Positions 20,255 through 28,931 of a stretch of 64,000 bases of DNA are shown piece by piece. The notes under the pieces were generated by a model. It did no database searches and was not told where the DNA came from. It worked only from the letters and a program-made list of their open reading frames with translations. The translations under genes were made by a program, and so were the position numbers. Within the stretch, counting starts at the first letter, position 1. Each line of letters begins with the position of its first letter. This DNA is from Leptolyngbya sp. SIO1E4 (lineage in GTDB: Bacteria > Cyanobacteriota > Cyanobacteriia > Phormidesmidales > Phormidesmidaceae), in contig JAAHFU020000005.1 in the NCBI GenBank assembly GCA_010672825.2, positions 310,001 through 374,000 of the forward strand. Reading direction: 5' to 3'.

Positions 20255-20935
20255 TCAGGGATGTTCTGGCACTTGACCTAATTGATACTGTGCGATCGCT
20301 CGATTTCGCCGTGCATTTTGATAATTAGGATTGATAGCGAGGGCCTGTTCAAAAGAACGTAGCGACTCTTCATAACGCCTTAAGTTAAATAAAGCATCAC
20401 CTCGGTTGTCCCACGCTAAAGCTGCCCCTTGTATGCCCCAGTGCCTATTTTTTTCAAGGGCAAGTTCACAAGACACGAGAGCTTGGGCATATTCCCCTAA
20501 CTTACTCAACACGCCACATCGATTCGCCAACCCTAAAGAATAGTCTGGCTCAATGAATAATGCATGGTCGTAAGCGGTTAATGCCTCTGTATAGTGGTCT
20601 AAGCTAAATAGCTGATGTCCTAAATTGTTCCACGCTGCTGCACTCAATGGGTTAGTCATAACCGCACGATAAACGGTTTGAAATTCAACATGCTTAAAAA
20701 TGCTGAAGCTATCATGCATCTGCTTCATGGGCACAGCCGCTTGATCCGCCATCAACATGGCTTTAGATGACGCGAGTTCTGGTTTTGGCCAAGAGACAGC
20801 GACAACTTCTTGAGGTAAATCGCTCGGACTTGGTACATCAAAATTTTGATGATTGGAGGCGGAAGCAGGTTGGCTGAATAATAACCAAACTCCAGCCATA
20901 ATAGCCACAATCCAGAGTCTGATACTAAATTTCAT
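20255..20935 (-). CDS. Exported TPR protein
   Basis: 226 residues from the ATG at 20935, chosen because it directly gives a signal peptide (MKFSIRLWIVAIMAGVWLLF, cleavage near ASA-S). A GTG seven codons upstream is also open. About three tetratricopeptide repeats fill the second half (AAWNNLGHQLFSLDHYTEAL, LGLANRCGVLSKLGEYAQAL, AWDNRGDALFNLRRYEESL), a protein-interaction scaffold probably in the periplasm. Fifteen to forty bases after the stop of the gene at 20972-21565, so probably co-transcribed with it. Confidence 0.75.
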   Translation of the reverse strand: MKFSIRLWIVAIMAGVWLLFSQPASASNHQNFDVPSPSDLPQEVVAVSWPKPELASSKAMLMADQAAVPMKQMHDSFSIFKHVEFQTVYRAVMTNPLSAAAWNNLGHQLFSLDHYTEALTAYDHALFIEPDYSLGLANRCGVLSKLGEYAQALVSCELALEKNRHWGIQGAALAWDNRGDALFNLRRYEESLRSFEQALAINPNYQNARRNRAIAQYQLGQVPEHP

Positions 20936-20971
20936 GAGTTTCCCCGATAAGGTCACAGCAAATATCAGGCC

Positions 20972-21565
20972 TTATGGCCTCAGCGTAAATTTAATGGGCT
21001 GAATCTTTCTATACAGTTCATTGCCCATCACATCTTTATCAAATACGCTCAGCTTCCCAAATAATGAATCGAGCGTACTAAAGACAACTCTAGAATCTCG
21101 ATCCGAAATTTGGGATGAAACGCTACCTGCCTGACCAACACATGAACTGAAGTCAATAAATTCAGGTGCCCCTCCCTTTGAAACCACCAGCATCGGCTCA
21201 TTGCCTCCAGTCAAAGGCGCTTCTTCGAAACCGTTAATGTCATAGACCGCTTTGCCGCATAGGGTCGCCTCTGTATGCTCAACACCGGAATAGGGTGAAA
21301 CATACTTCATGGCAAATTCAGCCCCCTCAATTTCACTCAACAGAATAGGGGCCGTCACACCTTTCTGAGTAGATGTTTTGCGGATGGCTTTCTGCAATGC
21401 GGCATCACTAAAGGTAAGCTGACCCGTGAGCATACCATCTCGCCTGGCAATGCCTTCTGTCTTAAAAGAAAAGGTCGTTGCGAAGGCTGGAGAAACGCCT
21501 GAAATGATGCTAAAAAAGAGTGCGATCGCAACAATAAATGCCGATCTTAAACTTCGGACACACAT
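20972..21565 (-). CDS. Exported protein of unknown function
   Basis: 197 residues with a clear signal peptide (AFIVAIALFFSIISGVSPAFA, cleavage about residue 29). The mature part is predicted mostly beta and has two cysteines (TLCGKAVYD and SSCVGQ) that could form a disulfide. No family is recognised. Upstream partner of the TPR protein. Confidence 0.6.
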   Translation of the reverse strand: MCVRSLRSAFIVAIALFFSIISGVSPAFATTFSFKTEGIARRDGMLTGQLTFSDAALQKAIRKTSTQKGVTAPILLSEIEGAEFAMKYVSPYSGVEHTEATLCGKAVYDINGFEEAPLTGGNEPMLVVSKGGAPEFIDFSSCVGQAGSVSSQISDRDSRVVFSTLDSLFGKLSVFDKDVMGNELYRKIQPIKFTLRP

Positions 21566-21683
21566 ATCTCTTAAAGCCCCACAATCGTTGAATTAAACTT
21601 ATTCAGCTGGAATTAAATCTGTGCTGCCACGAGTGCGATGACGCGTTTCTGATGAGTTGTGTCAAATCATGATTTGAACAAGT

Positions 21684-21724
21684 ATAAAAAACGCTACAGA
21701 GCATAGGAGTCTATACTCTGTAGC
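21684..21724 (-). terminator. Rho-independent terminator of psbE-psbF
   Basis: On the minus strand GCTACAGAG and CTCTGTAGC form a 9-bp perfect stem, followed by GTTTTTTATAC. It sits 20 bp after the psbF-like stop, so the transcript ends without psbL or psbJ. Confidence 0.85.
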
Positions 21725-21742
21725 GCAAATCCTACCTTCGTT

Positions 21743-22036
21743 CTACTGGCCCAAAACTTTCCGAATTTCTTGAACAGTTGGCTTGCCGAAATTGATCACA
21801 TTCCAAGCAACAGAAATGATCAGCGGTAACAACACGAGCGATACACGAGAGTCAAGCCCTAAAAACTCAATGCGGATCGGCAATTGACCTTCTCGGGTAA
21901 TAAACTGCATGGCCCCGATCGCCCCTAAAAACCAAACTGTAGGAACGCCTAAAGCATGAATCGCTAACCAGCGGATTGTGTAAATGGGGTACTCGATTTC
22001 TGAACGAGCAGATTGATTGGTTAAATTGGTTGTCAT
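21743..22036 (-). CDS. psbF: Cytochrome b559 beta subunit (PsbF), C-terminally extended
   Basis: 97 residues. Residues 16-47 are unmistakably Psb[21 protein letters not shown] then [11 protein letters not shown], with the heme-ligating His ([10 protein letters not shown]) and the membrane helix. Normal PsbF is about 44 residues and stops just after MQFIQR. This protein goes on for about 50 residues with a second hydrophobic helix ([20 protein letters not shown]) and a charged tail ([12 protein letters not shown]). The start at 22036 is chosen by analogy with the family (MTTNLTNQ) and a GGAG about 12 bases upstream. Located 49 bp after psbE and followed by a terminator. The extension is not obviously PsbL or PsbJ. 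Confidence 0.85.
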   Translation of the reverse strand: MTTNLTNQSARSEIEYPIYTIRWLAIHALGVPTVWFLGAIGAMQFITREGQLPIRIEFLGLDSRVSLVLLPLIISVAWNVINFGKPTVQEIRKVLGQ

Positions 22037-22085
22037 CTTAATAAAAGGCTCCGAGTTATTGACTTGAGTGATGGTGCAATGGTGA

Positions 22086-22361
22086 TTAGTTGAGGGGCGG
22101 AGCAGTTTGTTCAAATTGCTGCAAATACTGATTAATTTCCTGTTTTGCCTGCATCCGCTCCGTCACGATAGGAATCTTGATCTGGTTAGAGGGGTAATAC
22201 TGATTGGGTCGAGGGGTGCCGAAGATGTCGTAGGCAAGCCCTGTGCTCACAAACAACCACCCAGATAAAAACACCGCCGGAAAATTTACCAGGTGCAACA
22301 GCCAAAACTGTGGATCGGTCACGATGTCTCCCAGGGGACGCTCGCCAGTTGTACCTGCCAT
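22086..22361 (-). CDS. psbE: Cytochrome b559 alpha subunit (PsbE), divergent
   Basis: 91 residues. The family N-terminus (MAGTTGERP) and [19 protein letters not shown] are intact, and the heme-ligating His is in [10 protein letters not shown]. The segment before the helix differs from normal PsbE: the usual SIRYWVIHS reads DPQFWLLHL, so the conserved Arg near the heme propionates is replaced by Gln. The tail is about 10 residues longer than usual. Together with the following PsbF it would bind one heme between two helices. Whether this is the only copy in the genome or a specialised second copy cannot be seen here; divergence and missing psbL-psbJ favour a second copy. Confidence 0.9.
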   Translation of the reverse strand: MAGTTGERPLGDIVTDPQFWLLHLVNFPAVFLSGWLFVSTGLAYDIFGTPRPNQYYPSNQIKIPIVTERMQAKQEINQYLQQFEQTAPPLN

Positions 22362-22830
22362 CTTCTTATCTCCTGAATAAATAACGTCTCGCTTTTAAGC
22401 TCTGCGTAGCGTTTTCTAAGCTCCTCACCGGCCATAGCCGTTGTACGGGCAAGGAACCGATACCCCGGCGTTTGCGATGACCTTAGCTTGGATTAGATGA
22501 GATAGATTGTCAATAAGATCGTTTGTTAATTTATGTTTATAGCCTTGTCAAACGCTGGCCCCAGGATTGCTGAAACCCTCTTATTACCAAGGAATTTCTG
22601 ATTGGGCAGCCATAGCTTTGCCCGATCGACGTTGAGTAAAGCTTCTTATTATTAGGAAAATATCTCAATTAAGATGAGAAGCTTGATTTTCCTAATCAAT
22701 CCTCATACCGTTTACCCTATCGATGGTTTTGCATGGGCCACTGAAAGTCCACTAGCCACCGATGCCGTCAATAGACGACCTCTGCAAATATCTCGTCACT
22801 CTTCCCTGACCGTAATTTCCGCTAATTGGC
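22362..22830. promoter_or_regulatory. Divergent promoter region psbE / ferric-siderophore permease
   Basis: No gene in this 470 bp. It separates divergent psbE (left) and the permease genes (right). It contains two interleaved inverted repeats and a Fur-like site, listed separately. Confidence 0.5.
22641..22696 (+). promoter_or_regulatory. Interleaved inverted repeats with Fur-box-like core
   Basis: ATTAGGAAAAT (22651-22661) and its exact complement ATTTTCCTAAT (22686-22696) are interleaved with GCTTCT (22641-22646) and AGAAGC (22677-22682), an a-b-a'-b' order that would allow a pseudoknot or two exclusive hairpins. The middle (22659-22680, AATATCTCAATTAAGATGAG) resembles the Fur-box palindromes upstream of the AraC genes, read on the other strand. 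Probably controls the permease genes. Confidence 0.5.
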
Positions 22831-23925
22831 TTGCTGGGAAACACCCCGCAGCTTACGATCAGTGAGAACATTTCTTATCAAGCAGGTGTGCTTACTGTGT
22901 CAGTTGGGACAACTCGGCAACAACCTATCCGCGCCAGAACCCCTCTCCTGGCAGGCGGAGTCTGCTTATGTGCGTTCCTTCTATTAGGATGCTTCATTGC
23001 CAGCATTGGGTTAGGCGTTGCCGACATCAGCCCCGGCCAAGTTCTGCAGGCGCTGACGGCTCCCGATGGCTCTACCGAACACCTGATCATTCGAACCGTT
23101 CGAACCCCCCGTTCGATTACGGCCCTCTTGGTGGGGGCAGCAGTGGCGGTGGCGGGGGCAATTATGCAAGGGTTAACGCGCAACCCCCTGGCTGATCCGG
23201 GCATTTTGGGCATCAATTCAGGGGCAGCCCTAGCTGTAGTGATGGCTGTGTTCTGGCTCAATGCAGCTTCCTTAACCGTTTACGCTGGGTTTGCCCTGAT
23301 CGGAGCCGCGATCGCTGCGATCGCAGTGTACGGACTCGGCTCACTGGGGCGAGGGGGCCTGACGCCCCTGAATCTGACCATTGCCGGAGCCGCACTGACC
23401 GCTCTCGTGTCGTCCCTAACGACAGGTATTCTCATTCTGAGCCAGCGCACCCTGGAAGAGATTCGCTTTTGGCTAGCAGGGTCTGTCGCCGGGCGCGACA
23501 TAGAGCTGGTGATACAGGTGATGCCCTACCTGGCAGTGGGCCTAATCCTGGGATTGTTAATGGGCAAACAGCTGACCACCCTGAGCCTGGGAGAGTCTGT
23601 AGCTCAGGGGCTGGGTCAAAAAACCGGCTGGGTTAAAGGGGTTGCCGCAGTCAGCGTAGTGTTATTAGCAGGAGGGTCAGTGGCGATCGCAGGCCCAATC
23701 GGGTTCATCGGGCTGATTGTGCCCCACATCGTGCGTTTCTGGGCCGGGGCCGACTACCGCTGGATTTTGCCCTACTCAGCCCTGGTCGGAGCCATTTTGC
23801 TACTGCTAGCCGACATCGGCGCCCGACTCATCATTCAACCCCAAGAACTCCCCGTAGGCATCGTCATGCCACTGCTAGGGGCACCGTTTTTTATCTACCT
23901 CACACGTTCCCGAGTGAGACGGTAA
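22831..23925 (+). CDS. FecCD-type iron-siderophore ABC permease, subunit 1
   Basis: Up to 364 residues. A FecCD/BtuC-type integral membrane permease with about nine or ten hydrophobic helices. Diagnostic motifs: [20 protein letters not shown] followed by [16 protein letters not shown], and later [20 protein letters not shown], the cytoplasmic coupling region contacting the ATPase. It imports ferric siderophore handed over by FecB-like lipoproteins. The start is uncertain: no ATG fits; TTG 22831, GTG 22888 and GTG 22897 (AGCAGG about 10 bases before) are possible, and the longest is given. Its partner permease follows after a 155-bp repeat-filled gap, and the ATPase lies 2.1 kb downstream at 26,032. 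Confidence 0.93.
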   Translation: MLGNTPQLTISENISYQAGVLTVSVGTTRQQPIRARTPLLAGGVCLCAFLLLGCFIASIGLGVADISPGQVLQALTAPDGSTEHLIIRTVRTPRSITALLVGAAVAVAGAIMQGLTRNPLADPGILGINSGAALAVVMAVFWLNAASLTVYAGFALIGAAIAAIAVYGLGSLGRGGLTPLNLTIAGAALTALVSSLTTGILILSQRTLEEIRFWLAGSVAGRDIELVIQVMPYLAVGLILGLLMGKQLTTLSLGESVAQGLGQKTGWVKGVAAVSVVLLAGGSVAIAGPIGFIGLIVPHIVRFWAGADYRWILPYSALVGAILLLLADIGARLIIQPQELPVGIVMPLLGAPFFIYLTRSRVRR

Positions 23926-24080
23926 TGCCCTTAAAGGGCAGAAGGCAGAAGGCAGAAGGCAGAAGCTCCTCAAAACTCAAAACTCAAAACTCATAATTCA
24001 AAACTTCCCATCTCCCCTTATCTCCCCACCCTCTCACTCCCCTCCCCTCCCACTCATCCACCCCCTACCCTCCCACCCCA
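23926..24080 (+). repeat. Short tandem repeats between the two permease genes
   Basis: GGCAGAA heptamers (about 23938-23965), then AACTCAAA repeats, then a pyrimidine-rich stretch of CCCTCCCA/CCACTCAT-like units up to the next ATG. These are heptameric short tandem repeats of the kind known in filamentous cyanobacteria. No ribosome site is visible between them and the ATG at 24081. Confidence 0.7.
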
Positions 24081-25148
24081 ATGTCCCCTCCCACTCAATC
24101 CTCTACGCTTAGAAAAAGATGGCTCATCTTCCGTACCAGTAGGCTGTCGCTGCGATTAGATCAGCGGGTGCCGGGGGTGATGCTGGGGCTGTTTTTCGTC
24201 ACCCTGGCAGCAATGGTATGGAGCATCGGCCAAGGGGAATATCCGGTGCCGCCGCTGGATGTGATTCGGACGATTTTAGGGCTACCGACAGACAACCCAG
24301 ACTATGGGTTTATCGTCAATACGCTGCGGCTACCCCGAACCCTAGTCGCCTGGGGAGTGGGGATAGCGCTAGCGATCGCAGGTACCCTGACCCAGGGCAT
24401 TACCCGCAATCCCCTCGCCGCCCCTGGCATTATTGGGGTCAATGCTGGGGCATCACTCGCCGCCGTCAGCTTGATTGTGGTATTTCCAGCCGTGCCCATT
24501 GCAGCATTGCCTGTGGCGGCCTTCACTGGTGCCCTGACAGTGGCGGTGCTCATTTACCTGCTGGCCTGGAAGGGAGGCAGCTCCCCAGTCAGGCTGATTT
24601 TGGTCGGCGTTGGCTTTAGCCTCATTGCCGGGGCACTCACGAACTTGATGGTGACTTTTGGCAACATCAACGACGTGAGTCAGGCGCTTGTGTGGTTAGC
24701 CGGTAGCGTCTATGGACGCAGTTGGTCGCAATTGCTGGCGTTCATACCCTGGTTATTTGGGTTTGGGCTGTTGTCACTCCTGCTCAGCCGTGAACTCAAT
24801 GCCCTACAAATGGGAGATGATGTCGCCCGTAGCCTGGGCAGTCGTCTGGAGTGGCAGCGGGGTTGGCTCCTGCTCAGCAGCGTTGCCCTAGCCGGAGCCG
24901 CAGTCGCCACCGCAGGCAGTATCAACTTTGTAGGGCTGATGGCCCCTCACATCGCACGGCAATTAGTCGGCCCCTCCCACGAGGGAATGCTGCCCGTAGC
25001 CGCACTCACCGGCGGGATGGTGGTGGTCGTGGCTGACCTGATTGGGCGACTGCTGTTTGCCCCCATTGAGCTGCCCTGTGGCATCGTCACCGCGATCGTC
25101 GGGGCACCTTACTTCTTATATCTGCTAATTCGCACCCGGCGGGCTTAG
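24081..25148 (+). CDS. FecCD-type iron-siderophore ABC permease, subunit 2
   Basis: 355 residues, the partner of the previous permease: [20 protein letters not shown] followed by [21 protein letters not shown], and the coupling motif [20 protein letters not shown]. About ten hydrophobic helices. Two different FecCD-like subunits normally form the heterodimeric channel with two copies of the ATPase. The start is given as the ATG just after the repeat tract. The N-terminal 25 residues ([20 protein letters not shown]) are basic and cytoplasmic; the true start could lie somewhat downstream. Confidence 0.93.
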   Translation: MSPPTQSSTLRKRWLIFRTSRLSLRLDQRVPGVMLGLFFVTLAAMVWSIGQGEYPVPPLDVIRTILGLPTDNPDYGFIVNTLRLPRTLVAWGVGIALAIAGTLTQGITRNPLAAPGIIGVNAGASLAAVSLIVVFPAVPIAALPVAAFTGALTVAVLIYLLAWKGGSSPVRLILVGVGFSLIAGALTNLMVTFGNINDVSQALVWLAGSVYGRSWSQLLAFIPWLFGFGLLSLLLSRELNALQMGDDVARSLGSRLEWQRGWLLLSSVALAGAAVATAGSINFVGLMAPHIARQLVGPSHEGMLPVAALTGGMVVVVADLIGRLLFAPIELPCGIVTAIVGAPYFLYLLIRTRRA

Positions 25149-25420
25149 GGAGTCACAACTCAATAACCATCCACTCACCTACCCATCCACTCATCCACTC
25201 ACCTACCCATCCACCCATCCACCCATCCACCCATCCACCCCTCAAACGCCTCCACCTGGACTTTATTTGTATGCTAATCCCTGAGTGTTTTCCATTTCCC
25301 TATCGCTGTCGCCACTTAGGTTGAGACACCGAGGAAGCTGAAAATCTCTTTTGGAAAGCGTTTCACTCTGCTTTCGGCCTTCGGCCTTTCGCCCAATTCA
25401 TCCCTTAGCTAAGAATATCC
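25149..25420 (+). repeat. Tandem CCATCCA heptamers and other short repeats
   Basis: About ten CCATCCAC / CCACTCAC-like units fill roughly 25165-25240. Further right lies TCGCCACTTAGGTTGAGACA (about 25310), a near copy of sequence near 13830, and TTCGGCC repeats. No gene. Confidence 0.75.
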
Positions 25421-25855
25421 ATGCGAGACCTTGACACCCAAACGACTATCGAGCTGCTGAACCAAATTATGGAGTTTGAGCTAGCAGGCGTCGTGCGTTA
25501 CACCCACTACTCCCTCATGGCAACCGGCCCCAATCGCATTCCTATTGTGGATTTCTTTAAAGCCCAAGCCAATGAGTCTTTGCTCCACGCGCAAGAAGCA
25601 GGTGAGATCCTGACCGGGTTAGAAGGTCATCCAAGTCAGCGCATTGCCACCATTGAAGAGACTCATCGACACTCAATACAGGATCTGCTGCAAGAAAGCC
25701 TCAACCATGAGCAAAAAGCGTTAAGCATGTACAAAAAACTGCTGGACATCGTAGAAGACGCCAGCATTTATCTAGAAGAATATACCCGCACCAAGATTGG
25801 GCAAGAAGAACTGCACAATCTCGAAATCAAGAAAATGCTGCGGGACTATAGCTGA
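25421..25855 (+). CDS. Bacterioferritin-like ferritin-family protein
   Basis: 144 residues in a four-helix ferritin-like fold: LLNQIMEFELAGVVRYTHYS, NESLLHAQEAGEILTGLEGH, LLQESLNHEQKALSMYKKLL, GQEELHNLEIKKMLRDYS. Carboxylate and His residues suited to a di-iron site are visible (Glu18/Glu20, Glu52 with His56, Glu97, Glu129 with His132). The Glu52-His56 spacing is one longer than the usual E-x-x-H, so the site may differ from classical bacterioferritin. It probably stores or oxidises iron. Its position between the permease and ATPase genes of the siderophore importer ties storage to uptake. Confidence 0.85.
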   Translation: MRDLDTQTTIELLNQIMEFELAGVVRYTHYSLMATGPNRIPIVDFFKAQANESLLHAQEAGEILTGLEGHPSQRIATIEETHRHSIQDLLQESLNHEQKALSMYKKLLDIVEDASIYLEEYTRTKIGQEELHNLEIKKMLRDYS

Positions 25856-25895
25856 GAACGCTGGGGTGACGCTGTGTCGCTCAATCGTCTTCATT

Positions 25896-25916
25896 TTGAA
25901 TGAGAATAATTCTTTT
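25896..25916 (+). promoter_or_regulatory. Fur-box-like palindrome upstream of the FecE-type ATPase
   Basis: TTGAATGAGAATAATTCTTTT; the centre AGAATAATTCT is a perfect palindrome. It matches the TGAGAAT half-site seen before each AraC gene. Located about 115 bp before the ATPase start. Confidence 0.6.
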
Positions 25917-26031
25917 GTAATCACTGAGCAGGCAAAGCTTGTTCTTTAGCTAATATCCGGTGTCTGCCTGCCCTTCGACGCGATCGACTAAGATCATCTC
26001 AGTTTTCTGTTGATAAGCAGTCTTGATAATA

Positions 26032-26850
26032 ATGCTGGAAGTTGCTACCCCTGTTGCCCTCACCACCCGTAAACTGACCCTGGCCTATGACAGCAAGGCC
26101 ATCATTAACACCCTAGATCTGGCAATTCCAGCGGGTAAAATCACCGTGTTAGTCGGGCCAAACGGCTGTGGAAAATCGACCCTGCTGAAAGGGCTAGGAC
26201 GGTTGCTCAAGCCTAAGGATGGGGTTGTTTATTTGGACAGCGCTTCGATTTTTAAATTGCCGACCAAAGTCGTCGCGAAGCAGCTGGGTTTACTGCCCCA
26301 GGGGCCAACAGCCCCCGAAGGGCTAACCGTGCGTGAACTGGTAGCCCAAGGACGCTACCCCCACCAGAGTTGGCTGCAGCAGTGGAGCGAAGAAGACGAG
26401 AAACAGGTTGAGGCAGCCCTGGCCATTACCGAATTACAAGCGATGGCCGCGCGGCCAATCGATAGCCTCTCAGGGGGACAACGCCAGCGGGCTTGGATCG
26501 CCATGACGCTGGCTCAGAACACGCAGATTTTGCTGTTGGATGAACCCACGACCTTTCTAGATCTGGCTCACCAAATCGAAGTCTTAGACCTCCTCTATGA
26601 TCTGAACCAACGTGAAGGCCGCACCATTGTAATGGTGCTGCATGAACTCAACCAGGCCTGTCGCTATGGAGACCACCTGATCGCGTTGAAAGAGGGGCGC
26701 GTGTATGCCCAGGGTCAGCCCCAAAAGGTGATGACCGAAACCCTGGTTCAGGAGGTGTTTGACCTGGACTGCCGGATTGTTGAAGACCCCGTTGCTGGCA
26801 CCCCATTGTGCATCCCCATTGGTCGTAAAGTGTTGCAAATGACGCCTTAA
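26032..26850 (+). CDS. FecE-type iron-siderophore ABC ATPase
   Basis: 272 residues. Walker [10 protein letters not shown] (42-50), Q-loop in [27 protein letters not shown] typical of the FecE/FhuC group, signature [10 protein letters not shown] (about 147), Walker [14 protein letters not shown]-loop [15 protein letters not shown]. It powers the FecCD permease pair encoded at 22.8-25.1 kb. It is the only importer-type ATPase in the window, so all five binding-protein cassettes presumably use it. The ATG at 26032 is chosen; a TTG three codons upstream is also open. No strong ribosome site. Confidence 0.95.
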   Translation: MLEVATPVALTTRKLTLAYDSKAIINTLDLAIPAGKITVLVGPNGCGKSTLLKGLGRLLKPKDGVVYLDSASIFKLPTKVVAKQLGLLPQGPTAPEGLTVRELVAQGRYPHQSWLQQWSEEDEKQVEAALAITELQAMAARPIDSLSGGQRQRAWIAMTLAQNTQILLLDEPTTFLDLAHQIEVLDLLYDLNQREGRTIVMVLHELNQACRYGDHLIALKEGRVYAQGQPQKVMTETLVQEVFDLDCRIVEDPVAGTPLCIPIGRKVLQMTP

Positions 26851-26860
26851 ATTACGACGG

Positions 26861-26891
26861 AATTCTTCCGTCTAGGCGCTAAAAAACTCCG
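26861..26891 (+). promoter_or_regulatory. Tandem operator-like repeats before the ABC exporter gene
   Basis: AATTCTTCCG (26861-26870) and AAAAACTCCG (26882-26891), 21 bp apart on the same face of the helix, 70 bp before the next ATG. The same motif pair precedes every TonB receptor in the window, so this ABC gene probably belongs to the same AraC-family regulon. Confidence 0.55.
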
Positions 26892-26962
26892 GCTAGGGCC
26901 CCTGGCTGACCTCTATGCCCGCTAAGCTACAACAGTGCGAATGCTATTGAGCCTACCCTTGT

Positions 26963-28822
26963 ATGAGTTTGTCTGGGCAGCCTTATCGCCAGCTTCTCGT
27001 AAACTACCTCAAACCCCAACGACGTCGAGTATTCTGCCTGGCCATCACCTTACTCAGTGGCATTGGTCTGCAGGTATTTAATCCACAGATTCTGCGCTAC
27101 TTCATTGATACAGCCCTGGCCGGTGGATCGCAGCAGTTGCTGGTAGGAGCGGCAGCCGCGTTTATGGCGATCGCCCTCATCCGCCAAGTGCTGGAAATCA
27201 TCTCCACGTACTTGAGTGAAACGATCGCCTGGACAGCGACCAACGACCTGCGCCTGGATCTAACCCAACACTGCCTCAAGTTAGATCTGGCCTTTCACAA
27301 AACCCATACCCCTGGCGAACTCGTCGAGCGCGTTGATGGCGATGTCGATGCCCTCTCCCGATTTTTCTCCCAATTTGTGCTGCAAATTGTGGGCAACGGC
27401 CTGCTCGTCATTGGCGTATTGGGCATCCTTTGGGCTGAAGATTGGCGGGCAGGTTTAAGCCTCAGCCTGTTTGCTGTGTTTGCCTTTGGCACCCTTGCCC
27501 GTCTGCAAACCGTCGCGATCGTCCCCTGGCGCGCCTATCGCCAGATCAGCGCCGAGTTTTATGGCTTCGTTACAGAGCATCTCAGTGGTCTAGAAGACAT
27601 CCGCGCCAATGGCGCTGTGGGCTACGTGATGACTCGCCTCTACCGCATCTTTAGGCAATGGCTCGCGGCATTTCACAAAGCTCGCTTCACCAGCACCCTG
27701 TTATGGGGCAGCACCGTGAGCGTCTTCACCCTGGGCAATGCGATCGCTCTTGCGATCGGAGCCTACCTTTGGAGCCGCAATACCATCACCATTGGCACCG
27801 TTTATCTGATTTTCTACTACGCCACCCTGCTTAGAGAACCCGTTGAACGCATTCGCCAAGAACTCGAACAACTCCAGCAAGCCTCCGCCAGCTTCCAGCG
27901 CATCCAAGACTTGCTCACCCAGTATCCTCAGCTTCAGACAGGCGGGCAAGCCGTTTTGTCACCCGGAGCGTTGTCAGTGCAGTTTGAGGATGTTTGGTTT
28001 GGGTATGAGGAATGGGAGAGTGACAGAAAGGCAGAAGGCAGAAGGCAGAAGGCAGAAAGCACTCAAACCTCAAACCTCCCCATCCACCCATCCACCCATC
28101 CACCCATTTCCCCCTCCCCTCTCCCTCCCGCTGTTCTCCAAAATCTCACCTTCCACCTCCCTGCCGGACAAACCCTGGGGCTGCTGGGTCGCACGGGCAG
28201 TGGGAAGAGCACCTTGGCGCGATTACTGCTTCGCCTCTATGACGTACAGCAAGGAAAGATTTACTTGGGCGGTGTGGATATTGCTCAGGTGCCGTTGGGT
28301 GAGTTGCCGCGCCATGTAGGGTTTGTGACTCAGGATGTGCAGTTGTTTCAAACCACAGTGCGTAATAATCTGACGTTCTTTGACCCACACATTCCAGATG
28401 AGCATATTTTGCAAACTTTAGAAGAGCTGGACTTGCTGCCCTGGCTGCAGCGATTACCTCAAGGACTGGATACCGAGCTAGGGGCCGATAGCGGCGGACT
28501 TTCGGCGGGACAGGCTCAGCTGTTGGCCTTTGCGCGGGTGTTTTTGAAAAATCCGGGGCTGGTGATTCTAGACGAGGCATCCTCTCGTCTGGATCCTGAG
28601 ACAGAACAAGTCATTGAGCAGGCGGTGAAGCGACTCCTAAAAAATCGCACGGGCATTATCATTGCCCATCGGCTCAAAACAGTAGAACGAGCAGATCAGA
28701 TTTTGATTTTGGAGCAGGGACAAATGGTGGAATATGGCGATCGCGCCGCTCTCATCAACAATCCTCAGTCGCGATTTTCGCAACTACTTCGGAGTTTTGT
28801 GGGGAGCCGGTCAGCAGGGTAG
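26963..28822 (+). CDS. ABC exporter-fold half-transporter in the siderophore locus
   Basis: 619 residues. Six-helix exporter-type membrane domain (about 20-330) fused to an ATPase domain: Walker A GRTGSGKST, Q-loop GFVTQDVQLFQ, signature LSAGQ (instead of LSGGQ), Walker B LVILDEASSRLD, H-loop IIIAHRLKTVERAD. Such proteins in siderophore loci either export siderophore or, like YbtPQ/IrtAB, import its ferric form; which applies is not visible. Between the two domains about 40 residues (RKAEGRRQKAES, then PIHPSTHPPISPSPLPP) are encoded by heptamer DNA repeats. An operator-like repeat pair and the regulator gene downstream place it in the siderophore regulon. Its last codons form the start of a repeat copied before other cassettes. 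Confidence 0.9.
   Translation: MSLSGQPYRQLLVNYLKPQRRRVFCLAITLLSGIGLQVFNPQILRYFIDTALAGGSQQLLVGAAAAFMAIALIRQVLEIISTYLSETIAWTATNDLRLDLTQHCLKLDLAFHKTHTPGELVERVDGDVDALSRFFSQFVLQIVGNGLLVIGVLGILWAEDWRAGLSLSLFAVFAFGTLARLQTVAIVPWRAYRQISAEFYGFVTEHLSGLEDIRANGAVGYVMTRLYRIFRQWLAAFHKARFTSTLLWGSTVSVFTLGNAIALAIGAYLWSRNTITIGTVYLIFYYATLLREPVERIRQELEQLQQASASFQRIQDLLTQYPQLQTGGQAVLSPGALSVQFEDVWFGYEEWESDRKAEGRRQKAESTQTSNLPIHPSTHPPISPSPLPPAVLQNLTFHLPAGQTLGLLGRTGSGKSTLARLLLRLYDVQQGKIYLGGVDIAQVPLGELPRHVGFVTQDVQLFQTTVRNNLTFFDPHIPDEHILQTLEELDLLPWLQRLPQGLDTELGADSGGLSAGQAQLLAFARVFLKNPGLVILDEASSRLDPETEQVIEQAVKRLLKNRTGIIIAHRLKTVERADQILILEQGQMVEYGDRAALINNPQSRFSQLLRSFVGSRSAG
28020..28139 (+). repeat. Heptamer repeats inside an ABC transporter coding region
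   Basis: AGAAGGC units (about 28026-28056) followed by AACCTCA, CCATCCA and pyrimidine-rich units, all in frame and translated into the linker between membrane and ATPase domains. The same repeat types occur outside genes at 23.9 and 25.2 kb. Confidence 0.85.
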
Positions 28823-28901
28823 GCAATTGCTACCCCACCATGCCGATGTAACCGGATGGGCTTGACTTGCCGCCTTGCTTAGTTGAGAATGAATTTCAAT
28901 T
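28791..28901 (+). repeat. Cassette-junction repeat, copy 1
   Basis: About 110 bp reproduced at 34487-34594 and 39423-39534. It starts inside the last 11 codons of the ABC gene (GGAGTTTTGTGGGGAGCCGG) and ends with the Fur-like box. It can fold: CCGGT (28807) with ACCGG (28851) outside, GGGTAG (28817) with CTACCC (28830) inside; the ABC stop codon lies in the inner stem. Confidence 0.75.
28883..28901 (+). promoter_or_regulatory. Fur-box-like operator of AraC regulator 1
   Basis: TTGAGAATGAATTTCAATT, an imperfect 19-bp palindrome 30 bp before the start codon. It is identical to the site at 39516 and close to those at 34576 and 46789. Repression by iron-loaded Fur is inferred from resemblance to cyanobacterial Fur boxes. 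Confidence 0.7.
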
Positions 28902-28931
28902 GGAGCATCCTCAAAGATCGCCACACCCCCC

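Noticed and set aside
24302-24553. Minus-strand frames inside the permease genes
   Set aside because: Shadows of the strongly coding + frames with full FecCD motifs.
28803-28857. Cobalamin riboswitch before regulator 1
   Set aside because: The nested stems and a GCCGATGTAACCGG segment looked suggestive, but the B12-box consensus is missing and the segment is the ABC gene tail.
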